A program made the position numbers and the translations under genes. Source: SELP01 sp035969385 (GTDB taxonomy: Bacteria; Pseudomonadota; Alphaproteobacteria; Rhodobacterales; Rhodobacteraceae). Taken from it: a DNA stretch of 64,000 nt. Under the pieces are notes generated by a model that had not been told where the DNA came from, searched no databases, and saw only the letters and a list, made by a program, of their open reading frames with translations. Below, one piece after another: positions 9,500 through 17,415 of the stretch. The DNA lies in NCBI RefSeq assembly GCF_035969385.1, contig NZ_JAYKKJ010000001.1, positions 451,802 to 515,801 of the forward strand, written 5' to 3'. Position 1 is the first letter of the stretch, and every line of letters starts with the position of its first letter.

Positions 9500-9520
9500 T
9501 TGCCGCATGATCCGCGGCAA
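9500..9520. promoter_or_regulatory. Inverted repeat between xdhA and dnaE
   Basis: A perfect 7-base inverted repeat, TTGCCGC (9500-9506) and GCGGCAA (9514-9520), separated by 7 bases. It sits about 50 bases upstream of the dnaE start and 215 bases upstream of the divergent xdhA start. Its size and spacing suit a dimeric regulator. Which promoter it would control cannot be told from sequence. No convincing -35/-10 pair was identified in the interval. Confidence 0.35.
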
Positions 9521-9568
9521 GGCAACTGCGCTCTTTCACCGGCCACGGCACTGGGCTAGCTTGCGGCC

Positions 9569-12500
9569 ATGTCGGCCAATCCAAAGTTCATCCACCTGCG
9601 CGTTCACACGGAATATTCGCTTCTTGAAGGGGCGGTTCCGGTCAAGAAACTTGCCGCGATGGCGGCCAAGGCGAACATGCCTGCCGTGGCGGTCACAGAT
9701 ACCAATAACATGTTCTGTGCGCTGGAATTTTCGGAATATTCCAGTGGCGCCGGGGTGCAGCCGATCATCGGCTGTCAGATCGATCTGGAATATGTGGCGC
9801 CAGAGCCGGGCAAGCGTCCCGACGCCCCCGCACCGCTGGTCCTGCTGGCCCAGTCCGAGGCGGGCTATGAACATCTGATGAAGCTGAATTCCTGCCTTTA
9901 TCTGCGCACGGATGGGCAGCTTCCCCATGTCACGATAGAGGATCTTGCCGCAAACGCGGGTGACGTGATCTGCCTGACCGGCGGGCCCGACGGACCGGTT
10001 GGTCGATTGCTGCGGGCCGGGCAGCACGCCAAGGCGGAATCGCTGATGGCCCGGCTGAAGGATATTTTCGGCGACAGGCTTTATGTCGAATTGCAGCGCC
10101 ACCCGACCGACGGCGGCCTGCCCGAGGCCGAGCGGCTGACCGAGCAGGGCCATGTGGAAATGGCCTATGCCATGGACCTGCCGCTGGTCGCGACGAATGA
10201 TGTCTACTTTCCGGCCAGCGACATCTACGAGGCACATGATGCGCTGATCTGTATCGCCGAGGGCGCCTATGTGGACCAGCAGGAACCGCGCCGCAGGCTG
10301 ACCCCGCAGCACTATTTCAAATCGCCCGAGGAAATGGCGACCCTGTTTGCGGACCTGCCCGAGGCGTTGGAAAACACGGTCGAGATCGCACGCCGCTGCG
10401 CTTTCAAAGCCTATAAACGCGCGCCGATCCTGCCGAAGTTCGCGGATGACGAGGTGCAGGAACTGCGTCGTCAGGCGGAACAGGGGCTCAAGGACCGGCT
10501 GGCGGTGATCCCCCATGCTGCCCCCGTTGCGGACTACGAGGCCCGGCTGGAGTTTGAATTGGGCATCATCGAAGGCATGGGGTTCCCCGGCTACTTCCTG
10601 ATCGTTGCCGACTTCATCAAATGGGCCAAGGACCACGATATCCCGGTCGGGCCGGGCCGGGGGTCGGGCGCGGGCAGCCTTGTGGCCTATGCGCTGACCA
10701 TCACCGACCTTGATCCGCTGCGTTACAGCCTGCTGTTCGAGCGCTTCCTGAACCCTGAACGGGTGTCGATGCCGGACTTCGACATCGACTTTTGCATGGA
10801 CCGCCGCGAAGAGGTGATCCGCTACGTCCAGGAAAAATACGGGCGCGACAAGGTGGCCCAGATCATCACCTTCGGTGCGCTTCTGTCCAAGGCGGCGGTC
10901 CGCGACGTGGGCCGTGTTCTGCAAATGCCTTATGGGCAGGTTGATAAACTTTCCAAGATGATCCCCGTGGAGGGGGTCAAACCCGTCAGCATCGAAAAGG
11001 CGCTCGCCGACGAACCGCGCCTGCGCGAGGCGGCCAATTCCGAAGAGGTCGTAAACCGGCTTCTCACCTACGGGCAAAAGATCGAAGGGTTGCTGCGGAA
11101 TGCCTCGACCCACGCCGCCGGGGTGGTGATCGGGGACCGTCCGCTGGATCAGCTTGTGCCGCTCTATCGCGACCCGCGGTCCGACATGCCCGCGACCCAG
11201 TTCAACATGAAATGGGTGGAACAGGCCGGTCTGGTAAAGTTCGACTTTCTGGGCCTCAAGACCCTGACCGTGGTGCAAAACGCCATCGACCTGATCCACA
11301 AATCCGGGCGGCAGTTGCACGAAGCCGCGGACGGCAGCCAGATCTATCAGCCCGCCGAAGGGGCCGAGAACCAGATCAACGCGATCCCGTTGGACGACGA
11401 AAAGACCTATGATCTTTACGCCCGCGCCAAGACGGTGGCGGTGTTCCAGGTGGAAAGTTCGGGCATGATGGATGCGCTCAAGCGCATGAAACCCACCTGC
11501 ATCGAAGACATCGTGGCGCTTGTGGCGCTGTATCGTCCCGGCCCGATGGAGAACATTCCCACCTATTGCGAGGTGAAGAACGGCCAGCGCGAGTTGGAAT
11601 CGGTCCATCCGCTGATCGACCATATCCTTGAAGAAACCCAAGGCATCATCGTCTATCAGGAACAGGTGATGCAGATTGCGCAGGTCATGGCGGGGTACAG
11701 CCTTGGCGGCGCCGACCTGCTGCGCCGCGCGATGGGCAAGAAGATAAAGGAGGCGATGGACGCCGAGCGCCCCAAGTTCGAATCCGGGGCCGCCGCCAAT
11801 GGTGTGGACAAGAAGAAGGCGAGCGAGGTTTTCGACCTTCTGGAGAAATTCGCAAACTACGGGTTCAACAAATCCCACGCCGCCGCCTATGCGGTCGTCA
11901 GCTACCAGACCGCGTGGCTGAAGGCGAACCACCCGGTGGAGTTCATGGCGGGCGTCATGAACTGCGATATCCACCTGACTGACAAGCTGGCCGTCTATTT
12001 CCAAGAGGTGAAGAAGGGCCTTGGGATCGACTATATCCCGCCCTGCGTGAACCGGTCGCTCGCCACCTTCGACGTGAAGGACGGCAAGCTGGTCTATGCC
12101 CTCGGCGCGCTCAAGAACGTCGGCGCCGATGCGATGGGCCTGATCGTCGAGGGGCGGGGCGAAAAACCCTTTGCCACGCTTTTTGACCTTGCCCGCCGGG
12201 TCGACCTGAAACGGGTCGGCAAGCGACCGATGGAAATGCTGGCCCGCGCCGGGGCCTTTGATCAGCTTGATCCCAACCGCAGGCGTGTTTTTGAAAGTCT
12301 GGATGCGCTGGTCGCCTATTCGGCGGCGGTCCACGATCAGAAGAATTCAAATCAGGTGTCCCTGTTTGGCGAGGCTGGGGATGACCTGCCCGAACCGCGC
12401 CTGTCGGGCTGTGCCGATTGGCTGCCCGCCGAACGGTTGGCCGAAGAATTTAAGGCCGTGGGGTTCTACCTGTCGGGCCACCCGTTGGACGACTACCTTG

Positions 12501-13069
12501 CCCCGCTGAAGCGCAAGGGCGTCCTGACGCTGGACGAGGTGACGGCCAAGGCCGAACGCGGCGCCTGCATCGTCAAGATGGCCGGAACCGTTGCCGGGCG
12601 GCAGGAGCGGAAATCTGCGCGCGGCAACCGCTTTGCCTTTGTCCAGATGTCGGACCCGACGGGCAGTTTCGAAGTGACCCTGTTTTCCGACACGCTGGAG
12701 GCCTGCCGGGATTTCCTTGAGACCGGGGCGCAGGTGGTCATTCAGGCCGAGGCGACGATGGAGTCGGACCAGTTGAAGCTGCTGGGCCGGAGCGCGTCGC
12801 CGATTGACGTGGCGGTGGCCGATGCCGGGGCGACGGGGTTGAAGATTTACCTAGAAGAGGCGCAGGCGGTGCCGGTGGTGCAATCGGTGCTGGATCGTGC
12901 ACTGGCCGACGGGGTGCGGGGCGGCAAGGGTCCGATCTATTTCTGCCTGATGGACCCCAGCCTGCCGGGAGAGGTGGAACTGGACCTTGGCCAATCCTAC
13001 CCGGTGACGCCGCAGATCAAGGGCGCGCTGCGCAGCCTTGAGGGCGTTCTGGAGGTCGAGGAAATCTAG
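9569..13069 (+). CDS. dnaE: DNA polymerase III alpha subunit
   Basis: The 1166-residue catalytic subunit of the replicative polymerase. A PHP domain starts at FIHLRVHTEYSLLEG (from about residue 7). The polymerase palm has PDFDIDFCMDRREEVIRYV near residues 402-420, supplying the metal-binding aspartates. Further on are NKSHAAAYAVVSYQTAWLK, the fingers and beta-binding region, and an OB-fold near residues 1000-1070. Length and domain order are normal for DnaE1. Its ATG follows the xdhA-dnaE interval and there is no operon partner downstream. Confidence 0.97.
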   Translation: MSANPKFIHLRVHTEYSLLEGAVPVKKLAAMAAKANMPAVAVTDTNNMFCALEFSEYSSGAGVQPIIGCQIDLEYVAPEPGKRPDAPAPLVLLAQSEAGYEHLMKLNSCLYLRTDGQLPHVTIEDLAANAGDVICLTGGPDGPVGRLLRAGQHAKAESLMARLKDIFGDRLYVELQRHPTDGGLPEAERLTEQGHVEMAYAMDLPLVATNDVYFPASDIYEAHDALICIAEGAYVDQQEPRRRLTPQHYFKSPEEMATLFADLPEALENTVEIARRCAFKAYKRAPILPKFADDEVQELRRQAEQGLKDRLAVIPHAAPVADYEARLEFELGIIEGMGFPGYFLIVADFIKWAKDHDIPVGPGRGSGAGSLVAYALTITDLDPLRYSLLFERFLNPERVSMPDFDIDFCMDRREEVIRYVQEKYGRDKVAQIITFGALLSKAAVRDVGRVLQMPYGQVDKLSKMIPVEGVKPVSIEKALADEPRLREAANSEEVVNRLLTYGQKIEGLLRNASTHAAGVVIGDRPLDQLVPLYRDPRSDMPATQFNMKWVEQAGLVKFDFLGLKTLTVVQNAIDLIHKSGRQLHEAADGSQIYQPAEGAENQINAIPLDDEKTYDLYARAKTVAVFQVESSGMMDALKRMKPTCIEDIVALVALYRPGPMENIPTYCEVKNGQRELESVHPLIDHILEETQGIIVYQEQVMQIAQVMAGYSLGGADLLRRAMGKKIKEAMDAERPKFESGAAANGVDKKKASEVFDLLEKFANYGFNKSHAAAYAVVSYQTAWLKANHPVEFMAGVMNCDIHLTDKLAVYFQEVKKGLGIDYIPPCVNRSLATFDVKDGKLVYALGALKNVGADAMGLIVEGRGEKPFATLFDLARRVDLKRVGKRPMEMLARAGAFDQLDPNRRRVFESLDALVAYSAAVHDQKNSNQVSLFGEAGDDLPEPRLSGCADWLPAERLAEEFKAVGFYLSGHPLDDYLAPLKRKGVLTLDEVTAKAERGACIVKMAGTVAGRQERKSARGNRFAFVQMSDPTGSFEVTLFSDTLEACRDFLETGAQVVIQAEATMESDQLKLLGRSASPIDVAVADAGATGLKIYLEEAQAVPVVQSVLDRALADGVRGGKGPIYFCLMDPSLPGEVELDLGQSYPVTPQIKGALRSLEGVLEVEEI

Positions 13070-13110
13070 GGCGCTGTTGTCGCGGGAGCAAGGCCGCAGG
13101 CCGCCCGCGC

Positions 13111-13140
13111 ATCGCCTGCCCGCCCCGGCGGGCTGGCGAT
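13111..13140. repeat. Long near-perfect palindrome after dnaE
   Basis: Arms ATCGCCTGCCCGCC (13111-13124) and GGCGGGCTGGCGAT (13127-13140) pair along 14 bases with a single T-T mismatch and a 2-base centre. It lies between the convergent dnaE and slyX genes. There is no U-run on either side, so it is not a standard intrinsic terminator. It could still end or protect both transcripts, or be a dispersed palindromic repeat. Confidence 0.5.
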
Positions 13141-13254
13141 TGGCAACCAACGCTCTGCCCCGGTCAGGTCACGCGAAAATTGAACGATAAACCGCCCTGC
13201 TTGGGCGTTGCATCGCCACCCCACGGGCAGGCAATGCGCCGACGACCGCCCTGC

Positions 13255-13458
13255 CTACCAATGCGGTGGGCGTTGATCGGCCAACGGCACGGTGCCGCCT
13301 GCATCCATTTCCCGCTCTGCCTCACGCTCCATCAGGATGTTCAGCCGCCGTTTCAGCAGGTCGATGTCCTTTTCCTGACGAGCGACCACGTCAGACAGGT
13401 CGTCGACGGTACGCAGCAGGTGCGCGATATCTTCTTCGATGCGGGTTGTGTCGGTCAT
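13255..13458 (-). CDS. slyX: SlyX-family protein
   Basis: A 67-residue predicted coiled-coil protein: IEEDIAHLLRTVDDLSDVVARQEKDIDLLKRRL has heptad spacing, and the C-terminus ends in the PPHW typical of SlyX (usually PPHY). Its molecular role is not established. ATG 13458 is preferred, since a GTG five codons upstream (13473) would add only five residues. It is transcribed toward dnaE and divergently from hisS. Confidence 0.8.
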   Translation of the reverse strand: MTDTTRIEEDIAHLLRTVDDLSDVVARQEKDIDLLKRRLNILMEREAEREMDAGGTVPLADQRPPHW

Positions 13459-13571
13459 GGCGCCATTTACCACGGCCCGCGCCGGGGCGCGAGAGGGGAA
13501 GCGCCGCAGCCGTTGCCCTTTGACCCAAGCCGCGATAAACGCGGCCCCGAACGATACCGCCCGAGGACACC

Positions 13572-15065
13572 ATGGCCAAGGTCAAGAAAACCCCGCGCCC
13601 CAAGGCGGAAACGCCCAAGGGCTTCCGCGACTATTTCGGTGCCGAAGTCACCGAGCGCAGCGAGATGCTGCAAAAGATCGCCGGGGTCTATCATCGCTAT
13701 GGATTCGAGGCGCTGGAATCGAGTGCGGTCGAGACGGTCGAGGCGCTGGGCAAGTTCCTGCCCGACGTTGATCGCCCGAACGAGGGCGTGTTCGCCTGGC
13801 AAGAGGACGCCGAGGGTGACAAACCCGGCGACTGGCTGGCGTTGCGCTATGACCTGACCGCGCCTTTGGCCCGGGTTTATGCGCAGCACCGCAACGACCT
13901 GCCAACCCCCTACCGCCGCTTCGCGATGGGTCCGGTCTGGCGCAATGAAAAGCCCGGCCCGGGCCGGTTCCGCCAGTTCTATCAATGCGATGCCGATACG
14001 GTCGGGTCCGGGTCGGTCGCGGCGGATGCCGAGATTTGCGCGATGCTGTCCGACACGCTGGAAGAGGTCGGCATCCCGCGCGGCGACTATGTGGTGCGGG
14101 TGAACAACCGGAAGGTTCTGAACGGGGTGCTGGAGGCGATGGGCCTTGGCGACGATCAGGACCGCAAGGATGCCGTCCTGCGCACCATCGACAAGTTCGA
14201 CAAGGTCGGCGAGGAAGGCGTGCGCCAGCTTCTGGGCAAGGGGCGGCTGGATGCCTCGGGCGCCTATATCGACGGGGTGGGGCTTTCGGATGAACAGGCC
14301 GCGCCGGTTGTCGCCTTCCTGACGTCGAAAGGCGCGGACAATGCCGAAACGCTGGCCAACCTGTCGGACGCTGTTGGCGCCTCCGAGGTCGGGGCGCAAG
14401 GTGTTGCCGAACTGCGCGAGATCGCGGACCTTCTGGCCGCCGGTGGCTATGGGCCTGACCGCATTGTCATCGACCCTTCCGTCGTCCGTGGCCTTGGCTA
14501 TTACACCGGCCCGGTGTTCGAGGCAGAGCTGACCTTTGAAATCCTTGATGAAAAGGGCCGCCCGCGTCAGTTCGGTTCGGTCGCCGGGGGCGGGCGCTAT
14601 GACGATCTGGTCAAGCGCTTCACCGGGCAGGAAGTGCCCGCAACCGGTGTCTCCATCGGGGTGGACCGATTGCTGGCCGCACTGCGGGCCAAGGGGCGCA
14701 TGGGCGGCACGGCGCAGGGGCCGGTCGTTGTGACCGTCATGGACCGCGACCGTATGGCCGATTATCAGGCGATGGTGGCGGAACTGCGGGGTGCCGGCAT
14801 CCGGGCCGAGGTCTACCTTGGCAACCCCAAGAACTTCGGCAACCAGTTGAAATACGCGGACAAGCGCAATTCCCCCATCGCCGTGATCGAAGGCGGGGCG
14901 GAAAAGGACGCGGGCGTTGTGCAGATCAAGGACCTGATCCTAGGGGCCGAGATCGCCAAGAACGCCACGCTGGAAGAATGGAAAGACCGGCCCAGCCAGT
15001 ACGAAGTTCCGCGCGCCGATCTTGTCGCCAAGGTCCGCGAGATTCTGGAAAGCCAGGGCCAGTGA
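13572..15065 (+). CDS. hisS: Histidine-tRNA ligase
   Basis: A 497-residue class II aminoacyl-tRNA synthetase charging tRNA-His. Visible motifs are LALRYDLTAPLARVYAQH (about residues 91-108), motif 2 PYRRFAMGPVWRNEKPG (113-129), the histidine-A loop VRGLGYYTGPVFE (about 304-316) and motif 3 GGGRYDDL...GVSIGVDRLLAAL. It is longer than the roughly 420-residue enterobacterial enzyme, as expected for the alphaproteobacterial form. The stop overlaps the GTG of hisZ (GTGA), coupling the synthetase to two genes of histidine biosynthesis. Confidence 0.95.
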   Translation: MAKVKKTPRPKAETPKGFRDYFGAEVTERSEMLQKIAGVYHRYGFEALESSAVETVEALGKFLPDVDRPNEGVFAWQEDAEGDKPGDWLALRYDLTAPLARVYAQHRNDLPTPYRRFAMGPVWRNEKPGPGRFRQFYQCDADTVGSGSVAADAEICAMLSDTLEEVGIPRGDYVVRVNNRKVLNGVLEAMGLGDDQDRKDAVLRTIDKFDKVGEEGVRQLLGKGRLDASGAYIDGVGLSDEQAAPVVAFLTSKGADNAETLANLSDAVGASEVGAQGVAELREIADLLAAGGYGPDRIVIDPSVVRGLGYYTGPVFEAELTFEILDEKGRPRQFGSVAGGGRYDDLVKRFTGQEVPATGVSIGVDRLLAALRAKGRMGGTAQGPVVVTVMDRDRMADYQAMVAELRGAGIRAEVYLGNPKNFGNQLKYADKRNSPIAVIEGGAEKDAGVVQIKDLILGAEIAKNATLEEWKDRPSQYEVPRADLVAKVREILESQGQ

Positions 15066-16150
15066 CCGCCGCCGCATCCGCCCGTGCCGAGGCCGCGCGC
15101 CTGTCGGATCTGTTCCGTGCCGCCGGGGGGCTGCCGGTCGAGGCTGACATCCTGCAGCCGGCCGAAACCCTGCTGGACCTTTATGGCGAAGATATCCGCG
15201 CCCGCGCCTATGTCACCGCCGACCCGCTGCGCGGGGAAATGATGTTGCGTCCGGACTTCACGGTTCCGGTGGTGCAGATGCATATGGAAAGCCGCGCCGA
15301 ACCCGCCCGCTATACCTATGCGGGCGAGGTGTTCCGGCGGCAGGAAGAGGACACTGGCCGGGCCAGCGAATACCTTCAAGTCGGATACGAGGTCTTTGAC
15401 GGAAAGGCCCCGGCAGAGGCTGACGCAGAGGTCTTCGCGTTGGTGGCGCAGGCGCTGGATGGGCTGCCGGTGCGTGCCTCGACCGGCGATATCGGTGTGC
15501 TGATGGCCGCGGTCTCGGGACTGAAGACGTCCGAGGCCCGCAAGGCCGCGCTGATGCGGCATATCTGGCGGCCGCGCCGGTTCCGCGCCCTCCTGGACCG
15601 CTTTGGCGGCAAGACGCCTGTGCCGGCCAGCCGCATCGCCCTTCTGGCCGAACCCGACCCCCGCGCCAAGGCAGGCCCGGATATGGGGCTGCGCGGCTGG
15701 GACGAGGTGTCGGCCCGGATCGACGCGTTGCGTGAAGATGCCGCCCTGCCGCCGATCTCGGCCGAGGAAATCGCACTTCTGGATGCGATCCTGTCTTTGC
15801 GGGAAACCTGCCCCAACGTCCTGTCGAACCTGCGTGACATCGCCGTGGACCTGCCAGCGATCAGCGCCGCTGTCACCCGGCTGGACGCACGGATCACCGC
15901 GCTGTTCAACCGGGGCGTCGAGGTGGATGCGCTTGATTTCGAAGGGAATTACGGCCGCACGTCGATGGAATATTACGACGGCTTCGTCTTTGGGTTCTAC
16001 GCCGCCGGCCGCCCCGATCTGCCACCTGTCGCCACCGGCGGGCGCTATGACGCGCTGACGCGGGTGCTGGGGCAGGGCCGGGCCATTCCTGCCGTCGGCG
16101 CGGTTATCCGCCCCGAATTGGTGGTCGATCTGCGGGGGACGGGCCAATGA
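15062..16150 (+). CDS. hisZ: ATP phosphoribosyltransferase regulatory subunit
   Basis: A 362-residue HisRS-like protein that lacks aminoacylation activity and serves as the obligate regulatory partner of short HisG. It keeps the class II fold (LRPDFTVPVVQMHM, YAGEVFRRQ, GNYGRTSMEYYDGFVFGFY, TGGRYDALTRVLGQ) but no complete histidine-activation site. The GTG at 15062 overlaps the hisS stop by four bases, and the C-terminus overlaps hisG by four (ATGA). An ATG further upstream in the same open frame would lie inside hisS and is not used. Confidence 0.92.
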   Translation: MTAAASARAEAARLSDLFRAAGGLPVEADILQPAETLLDLYGEDIRARAYVTADPLRGEMMLRPDFTVPVVQMHMESRAEPARYTYAGEVFRRQEEDTGRASEYLQVGYEVFDGKAPAEADAEVFALVAQALDGLPVRASTGDIGVLMAAVSGLKTSEARKAALMRHIWRPRRFRALLDRFGGKTPVPASRIALLAEPDPRAKAGPDMGLRGWDEVSARIDALREDAALPPISAEEIALLDAILSLRETCPNVLSNLRDIAVDLPAISAAVTRLDARITALFNRGVEVDALDFEGNYGRTSMEYYDGFVFGFYAAGRPDLPPVATGGRYDALTRVLGQGRAIPAVGAVIRPELVVDLRGTGQ

Positions 16151-16839
16151 CGGTGAAACTGGGCGTGCCGTCCAAAGGGCGGCTTATGGAAAAGACCTTT
16201 GACTGGTTCGGCGCGCGTGGCGTCAAGCTGGTCAAGACCGGGTCCGACCGGGAATATTCCGCAACGGTCGAAGGGATCGACGGGCTGGAACTGGTGCTGC
16301 TCAGCGCGGGCGAGATTCCGCGCGAACTGGCCGCGGGCCGGATCCATCTGGGCGTGACCGGGTCCGATCTGGTTCGCGAAAAGCTGGCCGGCTGGGAAAG
16401 CCGCGTGCGGGAACTGCAGCCGATGGGCTTTGGCGGGGCCGACCTGATCATCGCCGTGCCGCAGGCCTGGGTCGATGTGGACACGCTCGACGATCTGGAC
16501 GCGGCGGCGGCGCAGTTCCGGCGCAACCACGGATTCCGCCTGCGTATTGCTACGAAATACCACCGGCTGACCCGCGATTTCCTGCGCGACAACGGGGTGG
16601 CGGACTATCGTCTGGTCGATAGCCAGGGCGCGACTGAAGGCACGGTAAAGAACGAAACCGCCGAGGCGATTGCCGATATCACCTCGACCGGTGAGACCCT
16701 GCGGGCCAACGGGCTGAAGATCCTGTCGGACGGGTTGATCCATTCCTCGCAGGCGACCCTGTTCAAAAGCCGCAGCGCTGATTGGGGACCGGAAAACCGG
16801 GCCACCCTCGACCGGCTGGAGTTCATCCTCGGGCTATAG
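16147..16839 (+). CDS. hisG: ATP phosphoribosyltransferase, short form
   Basis: A 230-residue short-form HisG catalysing the first step of histidine synthesis (ATP plus PRPP to phosphoribosyl-ATP). It has LGVPSKGRLMEKT at the N-terminus and the PRPP-binding stretch around DSQGATEGTVKNETAEAIADI near residues 157-178. It lacks the C-terminal ACT-like regulatory domain of long HisG, which explains the adjacent hisZ. Its stop codon region overlaps the end of the convergent DUF1489 gene by six bases. Confidence 0.95.
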   Translation: MTVKLGVPSKGRLMEKTFDWFGARGVKLVKTGSDREYSATVEGIDGLELVLLSAGEIPRELAAGRIHLGVTGSDLVREKLAGWESRVRELQPMGFGGADLIIAVPQAWVDVDTLDDLDAAAAQFRRNHGFRLRIATKYHRLTRDFLRDNGVADYRLVDSQGATEGTVKNETAEAIADITSTGETLRANGLKILSDGLIHSSQATLFKSRSADWGPENRATLDRLEFILGL

Positions 16840-17265
16840 CACCCCAATCTCGGCCAACTGGGCAGAAAGGTCTGCGGGCAGGGCGTCATCGTCGGCGCGG
16901 GCTGTGCCAAGGTCGATGGGGGCGTCCTCGGGTTTCAGGTAGCGCCAGCCTTGGAACGGGCGCTTCTGCGTGGGCGCGGTGCGGATCAACTCGGGGTCGA
17001 GCACGATGGCGCATCGGCGGATACCATCGCTGCCCTCGACCTCGTCCAGCCGCAGGATGCGTTGGCGGCACAGGATTTGCCCCTTGATCACCCAATAAAT
17101 CGACCCGCCGTTCAGCACTTCTGCCTCGCGCTTGGGCCACATCCGGGTGACGTGGCGCGGCAGCCCGTCGGAGGTCTGTGCCTGCCGCATGGTCTGCCAA
17201 TGGGCCAGATTGGCGATATCTTCGGTGCCGACCGATAGCTTGACGAGATGGACGGTGTTCTTCAC
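16834..17265 (-). CDS. DUF1489-family protein
   Basis: A 143-residue soluble protein matching the DUF1489 family of alphaproteobacteria (MKNTVHLVKLSVGTEDIANLAHWQ, then RMWPKREAEVLNGGSIYWVIKG). Its function is unknown. It is convergent with hisG and shares its last six bases, and it is divergent from nrdJ. Confidence 0.8.
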   Translation of the reverse strand: MKNTVHLVKLSVGTEDIANLAHWQTMRQAQTSDGLPRHVTRMWPKREAEVLNGGSIYWVIKGQILCRQRILRLDEVEGSDGIRRCAIVLDPELIRTAPTQKRPFQGWRYLKPEDAPIDLGTARADDDALPADLSAQLAEIGVL

Positions 17266-17415
17266 GTGTTCCCCCTAGATGTGGTAGGGTAGGCCCCTGC
17301 CAACGATTCTGCCAGTGCCCGGGTATTTAGTGCCGCTGGGCGCTAGTCAAATCGGGGGACCCGCCCTATTGTGTGCCCTCTCACTGCGACTTCTGCCAAA
17401 GGATGCCCCCTGCCG

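Noticed and set aside
17266..17415. Cobalamin riboswitch or NrdR boxes upstream of nrdJ
   Set aside because: No B12-box or paired NrdR-type palindromes could be recognised in the 150-base leader.
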